From contig CAYXDO010000137.1 in assembly GCA_964463485.1 (NCBI GenBank), forward strand, positions 1 to 31,626: a DNA stretch of 31,626 nt, read 5' to 3'. Below are positions 17,334-25,137 of the stretch, piece after piece. The notes below the pieces were generated by a model. It worked only from the letters and a program-made list of their open reading frames with translations. It was not told the DNA's origin and searched no databases. The position numbers and the translations under genes are program-made. Each line of letters begins with the position of its first letter. Position 1 is the stretch's first letter. Source of the stretch: CAYXDO01 sp964463485 (GTDB lineage Bacteria; Myxococcota; Kuafuiibacteriia; Kuafuiibacteriales; Kuafuiibacteriaceae).

Positions 17334-17456
17334 TTTGATGACATCGCGAACCGATCCGAAGTCGAGCAGCCGAATCCTCCCGGACTCATCCCGCATGAGG
17401 TTGGCAGGCTTCGGGTCTCGATGAATCACGGGAGGCTCGAGCTCATGCAGGTATCG
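17334..17456 (-). pseudogene. Fragment of a Ser/Thr kinase gene
   Basis: These 123 bases match 18837-18959 inside the intact kinase gene with no gaps and 8 differences (about 93%), in the same orientation. They encode the catalytic core from R-Y-L-H-E-L through H-R-D to D-F-G and D-V-I-K. The frame is open and nearly all differences are silent, but one changes H-R-D-L-K to H-R-D-P-K. There is no ATP-binding lobe and no start, so it is non-functional. It sits downstream of vapC. It may be a local duplication or the last trace of a paralogous kinase. Confidence 0.88.
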
Positions 17457-17489
17457 ACCCCAGCGAGCCGAAAAAGGCGAGTTGAAGCT

Positions 17490-17924
17490 TCAATCGACGA
17501 GCGGGTTACGGAACCGAATCCGCGAGAAGCGGCCAAAGTCCCGATCGGCACTCCAAAGCTCCTTGACTCCGTGAAACTCACAGCACGCGGCAATTCGAGC
17601 GTCGTGTACCGCGCCACCTGCGACTTTCGATCGCTCGAGCGCGTCCAGAAAGACGGGCAGCATCGCTTCATCTTCGGTCAGCAACCAGCCGTTCGGGGGT
17701 TCGAGCCAGGCGTCGATCTGCTTGCGCACCTGCGTGGGAGACGACGGCACCTTGAAGATCTTCCGATGACCAACGACGCCCGCGAACTCGACGAGGCAGT
17801 GAAACGGCAGTCCGTATCGCCCACCGCTGGCCACCAGATCCGAGAGCGCCGCCTTCGCCCGATCGTGTAGCGGCATCTCCGGGCGATGCGCGTACACCAT
17901 GATGTTCGTATCGATCGCGATCAA
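17490..17924 (-). CDS. vapC: VapC-type PIN-domain ribonuclease toxin
   Basis: VapC toxins are Mg-dependent RNases that stop translation when freed from their antitoxin. The 144-residue protein has the PIN acidic set: Asp5 in I-D-T-N, Glu46, Asp108 in H-D-A-R-I-A, and Asp127/Asp129 in A-D-R-D-F. The start is TTG at 17924. It overlaps the antitoxin stop by 4 bases (TTGA), which is typical of coupled toxin-antitoxin pairs, and a later ATG would remove the essential Asp5. RNA target unknown. Confidence 0.92.
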   Translation of the reverse strand: MIAIDTNIMVYAHRPEMPLHDRAKAALSDLVASGGRYGLPFHCLVEFAGVVGHRKIFKVPSSPTQVRKQIDAWLEPPNGWLLTEDEAMLPVFLDALERSKVAGGAVHDARIAACCEFHGVKELWSADRDFGRFSRIRFRNPLVD

Positions 17925-18166
17925 AGCCGAGGCTCGTTCATGGCACGAATCGCCTCCCGGACATCCTCCGGGCCGGCTCCGCGCGCGAAGCCAAGCTCAC
18001 CGTCGAAGCTCGCGTCGCGCAGAGTAGCACCCTCACGAGGAGCGTCGCTCTCGAGTACCCGCTCGAGCCCCTCCTCCACCAGCGCCCGGAGCGTGACGCC
18101 TCGCTTTTGCATCAGCCGGCGCACGCGCTTGAGGAGCGGCGCTCCGATGTCCACAGTCGTCCGCAC
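17921..18166 (-). CDS. vapB: VapB-type ribbon-helix-helix antitoxin
   Basis: A short protein whose start R-T-T-V-D-I followed by two helices (L-L-K-R-V-R-R-L and L-R-A-L-V-E-E-G-L) is the VapB ribbon-helix-helix pattern. The N-terminal half should bind operator DNA and the C-terminal tail should cover the VapC active site. From the GTG at 18166 it has 81 residues. An in-frame ATG at 18184 would add M-R-Y-A-S-L and cannot be excluded, but it lies before a plausible -10 element and the GTG start gives the typical family N terminus. Its TGA overlaps the vapC TTG. Confidence 0.85.
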   Translation of the reverse strand: MRTTVDIGAPLLKRVRRLMQKRGVTLRALVEEGLERVLESDAPREGATLRDASFDGELGFARGAGPEDVREAIRAMNEPRL

Positions 18167-18170
18167 CAGC

Positions 18171-18201
18171 GATGCATAACGCATCAAGATGGATGATGCA
18201 A
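18171..18201 (-). promoter_or_regulatory. Candidate vapBC promoter and operator
   Basis: On the minus strand TTGCAT (18201-18196) and TATGCA (18178-18173) are 17 bases apart and would start RNA at or very near the GTG at 18166, giving a leaderless message. An inverted repeat GATGC-ATAAC-GCATC (18171-18185) covers the -10, as expected for an operator bound by VapB. Sequence inference only. Confidence 0.4.
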
Positions 18202-18275
18202 GGCATAATGGTCGATTGCGTCGAACAAGGATCATCGATATCGCGGATGAGACGTCGGATGCGATGCTGAGGTGC

Positions 18276-19391
18276 TCATCGCGCTCCGCGCGCGGCGAGT
18301 ACGCCATACCCACCCAGCAGAGCCAAGATGGCCATCGGGCCTCCGATCATGACGGCGATCGGGACGAGGACGGGCTCGAGCAAACAGGCGCCGTACGACA
18401 AAGCGCTTCCAGCGACTCCGACCAGCGCCAGCTTCACCGCGTCCTTTCTAGGCGGCGGCGGAGAGTGGACGACTGTCCGCGGCACCCGGTACGCGAGCGA
18501 CGATCGCTCGAGGTCCGGCTCGAACGGAGACTCGCCTCGCGCGACGCGGTCGAGCGCGTCGAGGAGCGCGGGCGCGGACGCGACTCTTGCTGCTGCATCG
18601 GGCTCGGTCATCGTCATCAGGAGCGCACAGAGAGGTCCGGACAGAGAAACTCGGTCTCTCCAGCGTTCCCGGCCGAGGGGGTCGAACAACTCCTGAGGCG
18701 GGAGCTTCGAGGCCAACACCAGCACGGTGACTCCGAGCGCGTACACGTCCGTGGCGGGCGTGGCGAGCCCCTGAAATTGCTCCGGCGCCATGAACCCGTA
18801 CGTGCCGGTCACCGTCGACCCACCGAGCTTCGGGTCTTTGATGACGTCGCGAACCGATCCGAAGTCGAGCAGCCGAATCCTCCCGGACTCATCCCGCATG
18901 AGGTTGGCAGGCTTCAGGTCGCGATGAATCACCGGCGGCTCGAGCTCGTGAAGATATCGCAAGACTTTGGCCACCTCGCGCATCAGCCAGATCAACTGGG
19001 GCTCGGTCAGTCGCTTCCTCTGGACCTCGTCTTCGAGCGTTCGGCCCAAGATGAGCTCCTGCGCGAGGTACAGCGCGCGCTGCTTGCCCACGCCCGACAC
19101 GAAGTGGTCGATGTAACGCGGGATCCCGGGATGATCGAGCTCCTGCAGGACTTTGGCCTCACGTTCGAAGAGCTCGAGGGTCTTCAGATCTTGGGCGCGT
19201 CGATAAGGGAGCTCCTTGAGTGCGACAATCGAGCCTCCTGGTGCGAGCGCTTTGAAGGTCGTCCCGAGGCCCCCTCGTCCGAGCTCCTCGAGCAACTCAT
19301 ACCGATCGTCCACGAGCGGAGATTGTCCACAGCGCTCGCAAGGATTTTCGGTCGATCGCTCCTCACAGGATCCACATATTCTCGAGCTCAT
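18276..19391 (-). CDS. Membrane-anchored Ser/Thr kinase with zinc ribbon
   Basis: The 371-residue protein has an N-terminal four-cysteine zinc ribbon (Cys6, Cys9, Cys18, Cys21), a Hanks-type kinase domain (about 30-290), and two C-terminal hydrophobic segments (about 319-338 and 342-366). Kinase landmarks are the glycine loop G-R-G-G-L-G, Lys59 in A-L-K-E-L, H-R-D-L-K-P-A-N at 156-163, D-F-G at 176-178 and A-P-E at 202-204, so it should be active. Its ATG overlaps the stop of the EF-hand membrane protein gene by ATGA, so the two are coupled. The kinase domain faces the cytoplasm; its substrate is unknown. A fragment of this gene type lies at 17334-17456. Confidence 0.93.
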   Translation of the reverse strand: MSSRICGSCEERSTENPCERCGQSPLVDDRYELLEELGRGGLGTTFKALAPGGSIVALKELPYRRAQDLKTLELFEREAKVLQELDHPGIPRYIDHFVSGVGKQRALYLAQELILGRTLEDEVQRKRLTEPQLIWLMREVAKVLRYLHELEPPVIHRDLKPANLMRDESGRIRLLDFGSVRDVIKDPKLGGSTVTGTYGFMAPEQFQGLATPATDVYALGVTVLVLASKLPPQELFDPLGRERWRDRVSLSGPLCALLMTMTEPDAAARVASAPALLDALDRVARGESPFEPDLERSSLAYRVPRTVVHSPPPPRKDAVKLALVGVAGSALSYGACLLEPVLVPIAVMIGGPMAILALLGGYGVLAARGAR

Positions 19392-20425
19392 AGGGGTGCG
19401 ACTTTCTGGGGTCGGCGAGGCTTCTGCGAAGGCCCGCTAGGCGGGACCTTCACCGGCAATCGCTCGGGTGGCGTCGGGGCGAATGGGGGGCGAAACGCAC
19501 GCGGCCGAGGGGCGACCGCTCGCTCTGCCGGCGTGCGCCCGGGCCAGACGGCGTCTCGGAGCCATTCGGCGAGCTCGGGTTCGAGGATCCGGTGATCGCC
19601 ATCTCCGTCCGCCGAAGCCTCGACTCTGTCGATCCAACGCTCCGGCTGCGCGCTGACCAGACTCAGCAGCCCAGCGAGCTCCGAACGTGAAACCTCGTGA
19701 TCGCCGTCGTCGTCGGCGAAGCTCGCGAGGAGGTCGGGTTCGAGCCGAAAGAGCGAGATCGGCGACCTCGGAGCCTCGGAGAGCCCGAGAGGACCGTCCG
19801 GTCCGATGGTCGTGCAGAGTGAGAACCGTCGGGTGTGGGACCGCCTAGACTCACACGTGCGATCTCCTCCCGCACACCAACCAACCTCGATCTCGAAGTG
19901 AGGTCCTGTCGGGATCGCGCCGTCCGCGGCGAAGCGTACGTCGATGCTGGCGTGCTGGGTGTTGCGGCAGTAGTCGAGGAGCTCGATGGAGGCAGGCAGC
20001 CGGACGTCCGTGAGCCGGAGCGGTGGGCGAAAGCGCCGGGCCTGTTCCCCGTCCAACTTGGGCTTCGACTGATTCTTTCGCCACTCGGCCCAGACGTGGT
20101 CGGTGACGAGCTCGAGCGTCTGGCCGGTCGCCTCGACTTGCCACGTGTTCGCGGCGACCTCGAAGCTTTTGGACATCAGAAAGGCGAACATGGAACTCAC
20201 CAGCGCGAGGACGCCGAACCCCAGCCCTATCGCGCCGCGTTTGGCCCAGCGACGAATCACGTAGAGAGTCGAGCAGCAGTAGCCGACCCAAGTGAGTTGG
20301 ATCAACGTCGGAGGAACGAGCGCGTCGATCGGCCGAGCGTAGGTGACAGCGAGGAGCACCGCGGTCAACAGCGCGAAGCCGATCGAGAGCTTCAGGCCGC
20401 TCTTGGAGAGCGAACGAGGGGTCAC
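19388..20425 (-). CDS. Membrane protein with two EF-hand motifs
   Basis: The 345-residue product has three likely membrane segments (about 13-30, 36-57 and 65-84) followed by a soluble part. Two EF-hand-type calcium loops are visible: residues 238-249 (D-D-D-G-D-H-E-V-S-R-S-E) and 273-284 (D-G-D-G-D-H-R-I-L-E-P-E). Both have His at position 6, where Gly is usual. Several Cys residues (153, 184, 191, 204) in the domain between membrane and EF-hands suggest disulfides, hence an extracytoplasmic location. The C-terminal 50 residues are rich in Pro and Arg. The gene overlaps the start of the kinase gene, so a calcium-sensing partner of the kinase is a reasonable guess. The start is GTG at 20425, without a clear ribosome site. 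Confidence 0.8.
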   Translation of the reverse strand: MTPRSLSKSGLKLSIGFALLTAVLLAVTYARPIDALVPPTLIQLTWVGYCCSTLYVIRRWAKRGAIGLGFGVLALVSSMFAFLMSKSFEVAANTWQVEATGQTLELVTDHVWAEWRKNQSKPKLDGEQARRFRPPLRLTDVRLPASIELLDYCRNTQHASIDVRFAADGAIPTGPHFEIEVGWCAGGDRTCESRRSHTRRFSLCTTIGPDGPLGLSEAPRSPISLFRLEPDLLASFADDDGDHEVSRSELAGLLSLVSAQPERWIDRVEASADGDGDHRILEPELAEWLRDAVWPGRTPAERAVAPRPRAFRPPFAPTPPERLPVKVPPSGPSQKPRRPQKVAPL

Positions 20426-20495
20426 GAGGAGAGAATGAACGGGCCGGCACCGAGTATCAAGGCTCCAGGCGCAGAAAAAGGGTCGACCGCGGTAC

Positions 20496-21470
20496 TCAGT
20501 ATGCGAGGAGGGCCCTCAGCGCGCGTTCCACTTTGTCGGCGTTGGGACGGAAATAGTCCTCCATTCCCTTTTCCGCTGGCGTCGGTGAATCGAGGGCCGT
20601 GACTCTCAAGATCGGAGCGTCGAGGCTTTCGAAACCCAGGTCAGCCACGGTTGCCGCGACCTCGGACACGAACCCGGACGTCCGCGTCGCCTCCGAGGCC
20701 AGGAGCAGCCTCCCGGTCTTTTCCACACTCGTGAGGACCGTCTGCCAGTCCCAGGGCACTAGCGTCCGCAGGTCGATGACTTCGACCTCGAAGCCTTCCT
20801 TCGAAACTCGCTCGGCCGCCTCGATCGCCATCGGGACCGCGTTGGCGTATGCGACGAGGGTCGCGTGCTGCCCTCCTCGGGCGACTCTCGCCTTTCCAAG
20901 CGGAACGACATACTCACCTTCCGGCACCGGACCCTTTTCCCGTCGGTAGAGCCATTTCTGCTCCAGGTAGATCACCGGGTCGGGATCTCGGATCGCGGCG
21001 ATGAGTAAGCCCTTCGCGTCAGCCGGCGTGGCTGGCGCGACGACCTTGATTCCTGGCGAGTGTGTGAACCAGGCCTCTGGGTTGCGGGAGTGGTAAGGTC
21101 CGCCGCCCACGCCGCCGCCAGCGGGCAGTCGTACCACCATGGGGACGGAGACCTCGAGGCGATAGTGAAACGTGGCGGCGTTGGCGACGAGCTGCGAGAA
21201 ACCACAAGTCACGAAGTCGGCGAACTGCATCTCTGCGATGGGCCGAAGCCCTCGAATCGCAGCGCCGATGGAGACTCCCATGATCATGGATTCGGCGATG
21301 GGTGTGTCGACGACGCGCTGGCGGCCGAAGCGCTCGAGGAGCCCCTGAGTGACCTTGAAGGCGCCGCCATACTGGCCGACGTCTTCGCCGATCACGAAGA
21401 CTCTCGGATCGCGGGCCATCTCCTCGAAGTGCGCTTCTTTGATGGCTTCGAGATAAGTCAGCTCCCTCAC
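20496..21470 (-). CDS. 2-oxo acid dehydrogenase E1 beta subunit
   Basis: With E1 alpha this forms the thiamine-diphosphate enzyme that decarboxylates a 2-oxo acid and loads the acyl group on E2 lipoamide. The 324-residue length is standard. Landmarks are L-T-Y-L-E-A-I near the start, G-E-D-V-G-Q-Y-G-G near 28-36, D-T-P-I-A-E, and the C-terminal Y-F-R-P-N-A-D-K. The GTG start at 21470 overlaps the E1 alpha stop (GTGA) and is preceded by GGAGGTG, so the pair is coupled. The acid oxidised (pyruvate or branched-chain) cannot be told; Y-L-E-Q-K-W-L-Y-R resembles branched-chain-type subunits. Confidence 0.95.
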   Translation of the reverse strand: MRELTYLEAIKEAHFEEMARDPRVFVIGEDVGQYGGAFKVTQGLLERFGRQRVVDTPIAESMIMGVSIGAAIRGLRPIAEMQFADFVTCGFSQLVANAATFHYRLEVSVPMVVRLPAGGGVGGGPYHSRNPEAWFTHSPGIKVVAPATPADAKGLLIAAIRDPDPVIYLEQKWLYRREKGPVPEGEYVVPLGKARVARGGQHATLVAYANAVPMAIEAAERVSKEGFEVEVIDLRTLVPWDWQTVLTSVEKTGRLLLASEATRTSGFVSEVAATVADLGFESLDAPILRVTALDSPTPAEKGMEDYFRPNADKVERALRALLAY

Positions 21471-22567
21471 TTGCCACCTCCGAGCCGGTCGACGCCGTTC
21501 GGGACGGTCCAGGCTCGGTCCCAATGCCGATACACCGCATCTTGGGCCCACTCTGGGTTTGGGGAGGGTTCGAGGCGAGCGATTTCGATGGCCGCGTCGA
21601 TCTCGGCGTTGATTTCGAGTCGAATGACGTCGAGCTCCGCGCCGAGGCCGCGGGCCTGAGTATATTCCACGGCGCGGTCGACGGGGTCCCAACGTTTCCA
21701 GCTCTCGAGCAGCGTTTTGGGGACGTACTTCGCGTCGTCGTGCTCGGAGTGACCGCGCAGGCGCATGGTGACGGACTCGAGGAGGGTGGGGCCGTCGCCG
21801 CTCCTGCCGCGGGTCACGGCGCGTCTCGCCGCGTCGAAGACCTCGACGAAGTCGGTCCCGTCGATGGTTGCGCCGGCCATTCCGTACCCGCGGGCCCGAT
21901 CGGAGAGTCGCTCACACGCGTACTGAACCGTCGTCGGGGTCGAGTAAGCGTATTGGTTGTTGACGATGACGAAGAGGACGGGGGCCCTGGACACACTCGC
22001 AAAATTGAGGGCCTCGTGAAAGTCTCCGAGGGATGTCGCACCCTCTCCGACGCTGGTGAGTACGAAGGCGTTGGTTCCCTTCATTCGCTCGGCCAAGGCG
22101 ATGCCGACGGCGACGGACATCATGTGGGCCAGGTGAGAGATCGTGCCGACGATGTTGGTGCCTTCTCGACCGAGGTGAAGGCTCGAGTCCCTGCCCTTGG
22201 TCTCTGCGGTCGCCCGTTTCATATACTGGCGCATGATCGTCAGCGCCGAGTTGCCGCGTACGACGTGCGAACCCATGTCCCGATGAGTAGGGACGAGCAC
22301 GTCGTTGGGACCCAGAGCGAACGCGGTTGCCACGGCGGTCGCTTCGTTCCCGACGCCGGTGTAGCAGCCGCCGGTGATGACGTTCTGCCGGTAGAGCTCG
22401 ACGGTGCGCTCTTCGAGGCGTCGGGCGGTGAGCATGCCGCGGACCAACCCGAGGAGCTCCTCGCGGCTTGGATGACGCGACTCTGGGACGCCGTGGCCGA
22501 CCGGGGGAGGTACGGGAGGCGGGGCTTTTGGGGCGTCGGGAAGCGCGGCGAGGACCTCGGATCGCAT
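21467..22567 (-). CDS. 2-oxo acid dehydrogenase E1 alpha subunit
   Basis: This subunit holds thiamine diphosphate. The cofactor motif runs from G-E-G-A-T-S at about residue 174 to N-N at 203-204, fitting the GDG-x(24-27)-NN rule with Glu in place of the usual Asp. Other family segments are C-Y-T-G-V-G-N-E-A, H-R-D-M-G, and R-L-R-G-H-S-E-H-D-D. The ATG at 22567 (366 residues) is preferred; an in-frame TTG at 22606 would add 13 residues. The first 30 residues are Pro-rich and probably disordered. It is the first gene of the E1 alpha-beta pair, divergent from the stress protein gene. No E2 or E3 gene is next to it. Confidence 0.94.
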   Translation of the reverse strand: MRSEVLAALPDAPKAPPPVPPPVGHGVPESRHPSREELLGLVRGMLTARRLEERTVELYRQNVITGGCYTGVGNEATAVATAFALGPNDVLVPTHRDMGSHVVRGNSALTIMRQYMKRATAETKGRDSSLHLGREGTNIVGTISHLAHMMSVAVGIALAERMKGTNAFVLTSVGEGATSLGDFHEALNFASVSRAPVLFVIVNNQYAYSTPTTVQYACERLSDRARGYGMAGATIDGTDFVEVFDAARRAVTRGRSGDGPTLLESVTMRLRGHSEHDDAKYVPKTLLESWKRWDPVDRAVEYTQARGLGAELDVIRLEINAEIDAAIEIARLEPSPNPEWAQDAVYRHWDRAWTVPNGVDRLGGGK

Positions 22568-22625
22568 GGGCCGCGCATCTTTGTCGGGCTCGAAGCGATT
22601 CCGCAAGAATCGTTCGATGGAGTGT

Positions 22626-22668
22626 GGCGTTCAGAATGCTGAACGCCGGATGCCGAAAGCCTTATATT
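22626..22668 (+). promoter_or_regulatory. Palindrome and promoter-like site before the stress protein gene
   Basis: A perfect 9-base inverted repeat (GGCGTTCAG and CTGAACGCC, 4-base loop) occupies 22626-22647. Its right arm contains CTGAAC (22639-22644), 18 bases before TATATT (22663-22668), a good -10. RNA would start about 8 bases before the ATG at 22683. The arrangement suggests a repressor or activator site over the -35. It could equally serve the divergent E1 genes. Confidence 0.4.
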
Positions 22669-22682
22669 CTTGGCGTCGCTCC

Positions 22683-23585
22683 ATGCTGTTTCGCCACGTG
22701 CTGCTCGCCATCGATTTTTCGGACGAGTCCGAGGTCGCCGCGCGGACTCTGTTTCGGCTCGCCGAGTCCATGGTGTCGTGTGAACGCGTCACCGTGGTCC
22801 ACGCGACCGAGCCGGTCGTCTTGCCGTCGGCCCGGGAGTCTGTGCTCCGCGCGAGGCTGGAGGCCTTGCAGGAGAAGCTTCTTGCGGAGGCGGAGGCGCG
22901 CGCGCGGGCGTTCTGTGCCCGAGTCGGAGGTTCCGGAAAAGTCGAGGTGCGCGCGGTGGCTGGCCGGCCCGCGGTCGTCGTTCCACAGCTTGCGCAAGAG
23001 CTGGGCGTGAGCCTGGTGGTGCTCGGAACCCATTCTAGGCGTGGGATTCGGCGACTGTTCTTTGGCAGCATCGCAGAGGCCGCGGTCGCTCGACTGAACG
23101 TCCCGTCGCTCGTTTTGCACGTGGGCGGCGACGGTGTCCCGCCTGACGCGGAGCTCCTCGGCCTCGAAACGATCCTGGTCGGGATCGAGCTAGGCCCAGG
23201 CGCCGAAGAGGTGCTCGATGGCGCCGTGCTTCTGTCCGAGGCGCTGCGCCCAGACGCGAAGCTCGCGCTGGTTCACGCGGTCGACACTTCACGTCGTATC
23301 GCCGACGCCGAGCTCTTGGCGGCGTTCGAAAGCGAGCTCGAGGAAGCCGCTCGCGCAGAGCTCGAACGGCTCGCCGAACGCGTTCCGCGGCCTGAACGCG
23401 TGGAGCGACATGTCGTCCGCGGAGAGTCCTCCGACGTGTTGCTGCGCTTTGCTCGCGACCTCGACGCGCGCCTCATCGTCATCGGCGAGAAAAAAGGACC
23501 GCTCGCGGTGCTCGGCTCGACAGGCGTGCACGTCCTTCGTGGCGCCGACGTGGGAGTGCTGGTGGTGCCCATCTCCGACGGTTGA
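22683..23585 (+). CDS. Universal stress protein with two UspA domains
   Basis: The 300-residue cytoplasmic protein has two tandem Usp domains (about 1-147 and 160-298). The first opens with H-V-L-L-A-I-D-F-S and has the ATP-binding signature G-T-H-S-R-R-G, then eight residues on F-G-S (about 115-129). The second is degenerate, with G-E-K-K-G in the loop, so only one nucleotide may be bound per chain. Usp proteins respond to starvation and other stresses; the exact role is not readable. The ATG at 22683 starts the first Usp strand directly. tadA begins 12 bases after the stop, so cotranscription is likely. Confidence 0.92.
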   Translation: MLFRHVLLAIDFSDESEVAARTLFRLAESMVSCERVTVVHATEPVVLPSARESVLRARLEALQEKLLAEAEARARAFCARVGGSGKVEVRAVAGRPAVVVPQLAQELGVSLVVLGTHSRRGIRRLFFGSIAEAAVARLNVPSLVLHVGGDGVPPDAELLGLETILVGIELGPGAEEVLDGAVLLSEALRPDAKLALVHAVDTSRRIADAELLAAFESELEEAARAELERLAERVPRPERVERHVVRGESSDVLLRFARDLDARLIVIGEKKGPLAVLGSTGVHVLRGADVGVLVVPISDG

Positions 23586-23597
23586 TTTGGTCTTACG

Positions 23598-24068
23598 ATG
23601 AATGACTTCGTGCTCATGGGACTCGCGCTCGAGCTCGCCGCCGAAGCGGCCCGAAACGGCGAGGTCCCGGTCGGAGCGGTGGTGGCAGTGGACGGCGTCG
23701 CGATCTCTACCTCCGCCAACGATCGCGAGCGCACGTTCGACCCGACTGGTCACGCCGAGATTTTGGCGCTCAGAGGCGCGGCGCAAAAGCTCGGGCGCTG
23801 GCGGCTGTCCGGAGCCTGCTTGTACGTGACGCTCGAGCCGTGTCCGATGTGCGCCGGCGCGCTCGTCTCGTCCCGAGTTTCTCGCCTCGTCTACGGCGCG
23901 GACGACCCAAAGGCTGGCGCCGTCCGGAGTCTGTTTACGATCGCTGACGACCCTCGCCTGAATCACCGCGTCGAGGTCGTCCGCGGGTTGCGAGCGGAGG
24001 AGGGTTCACAGTTGCTGAGTGCGTTTTTTTCCGAAACGAGGAGGAGAGTGCGCAAAGGAGAGTACTAG
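23598..24068 (+). CDS. tadA: tRNA-specific adenosine deaminase TadA
   Basis: TadA changes A34 to inosine in the tRNA-Arg anticodon so that it can read several Arg codons. The 156-residue protein has the zinc deaminase signature: His52 and catalytic Glu54 in G-H-A-E-I, and Cys82 and Cys85 in P-C-P-M-C-A-G-A. The C terminus is basic (R-R-R-V-R-K), suited to tRNA binding. The stop abuts the stop of the convergent lipoprotein gene. Confidence 0.96.
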   Translation: MNDFVLMGLALELAAEAARNGEVPVGAVVAVDGVAISTSANDRERTFDPTGHAEILALRGAAQKLGRWRLSGACLYVTLEPCPMCAGALVSSRVSRLVYGADDPKAGAVRSLFTIADDPRLNHRVEVVRGLRAEEGSQLLSAFFSETRRRVRKGEY

Positions 24069-25124
24069 TCACTTCTCGGCGGTGAAGTCGATGGCGCGCA
24101 CGGACGATCCGACCGCGATGAACGCGAAACCGAGCTCTCCGATCACAGGGTCGCCGGTCGGAGCTTGACCCAGATCGAGGGTGTCCTCGATGGCTCCGTC
24201 GGGACCGATGAGGAGCGCCCGGCCAGACGCATCGAAGGCTCCTATCCGGTCTCCCTCGATACTCAGCGGCGCGGCGTAGATCGCCGGTGGGTTGGCCTCA
24301 CCGTCGGGTCGGCTGCGAGCGCTGAAGATGACGTTGCCGTTTTGGTCCAGTCGCTCGAGGACTCCGTCTTCTCCCCACGCGAGCAGGGTCTCGTCCTTCT
24401 GCAGGAGCGCGCCCACGACGCGGGCCGCGCGAGGCCGTTTCCATAACTCGTCTCCGATCGGATCGAAGGCGCGCAGGCCGGTCGCCTCGCCTACGTAGAG
24501 GTTGCCGTCGGGGGAGACGGCGATGCCTTGGGCCGGAGCGTCTACGGAGACATCGACCTCGAGCGCGCCGGACTCGTCGATGCCGACGACCCGTCCGGCG
24601 TCGGTGGTGGCGTACGTCGTCGTGCCTTCGACGAAGATCGAAGTCACCGCGCCCCCCACCGGCACGTCGAGCACTGGGGCACCATCCGCGTCGAACCCGA
24701 AGACACGGCCCGACGTGGTCCCGAAGCGAACGGAACCGTCCGCTGCGAAGACCGGCGTCGTGGTCGGGCCGAGCGGACTCTCTGGAGCGACGAAGGCGCT
24801 CTGTGCGAGGAAGTCGAGGCGCGTGAGTTTGCCGATCGTGGTGATGACGAAGACTCGGGTGCCGGACACGACGGGAGCGCGGGCGGTCAGAGGAGCGCCA
24901 GGCGTGGGCCCCTCGACTGGCAACCCGTTCTGCTCCTCGACGGTGACCAACTCACCTCCGAGGGAGGCGGCCTCGGAGAGGAGCACGATGACTCGCCGCT
25001 CCGGGCCGAGCGCCACGGGCGCGGCTTTGGCGGGCGTGTCGTGTTGCCAGCGGGACGCGATCCCCAACACCGGATCGGCGCTACAGGCGGCGAGGAGAGG
25101 GACGACGAGCAGCGTCACGCGCAT
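24069..25124 (-). CDS. Lipoprotein with PQQ-like beta-propeller repeats
   Basis: From the ATG at 25124 the 351-residue protein begins with Arg2, a hydrophobic stretch and lipobox L-A-A-C (Cys14), so it is lipid-anchored in the envelope. The mature part shows repeated short strands ending in G-x-V-x-G-x-D or G-x-L patterns (for example G-R-V-F-G-F-D-A-D-G, G-R-V-V-G-I-D-E-S-G, and L-D-Q-N-G), as in PQQ-like propellers. BamB-like scaffolding is one possibility, but it sits in no bam cluster. A start at 25184 would bury the signal sequence. Confidence 0.8.
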   Translation of the reverse strand: MRVTLLVVPLLAACSADPVLGIASRWQHDTPAKAAPVALGPERRVIVLLSEAASLGGELVTVEEQNGLPVEGPTPGAPLTARAPVVSGTRVFVITTIGKLTRLDFLAQSAFVAPESPLGPTTTPVFAADGSVRFGTTSGRVFGFDADGAPVLDVPVGGAVTSIFVEGTTTYATTDAGRVVGIDESGALEVDVSVDAPAQGIAVSPDGNLYVGEATGLRAFDPIGDELWKRPRAARVVGALLQKDETLLAWGEDGVLERLDQNGNVIFSARSRPDGEANPPAIYAAPLSIEGDRIGAFDASGRALLIGPDGAIEDTLDLGQAPTGDPVIGELGFAFIAVGSSVRAIDFTAEK

Positions 25125-25131
25125 CGGAGAA

Positions 25132-25137
25132 CTTATA
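25132..25137 (-). promoter_or_regulatory. Candidate -10 element for the PQQ-like lipoprotein gene
   Basis: On the minus strand TATAAG lies 7 bases before the ATG at 25124, a distance that would give a leaderless message. No good -35 is seen at 16-18 bases. Weak by itself. Confidence 0.3.

Noticed and set aside
20446..20456. 11-base match to the repeat patch at 480-490
   Set aside because: Too short and isolated; likely chance in GC-rich DNA.
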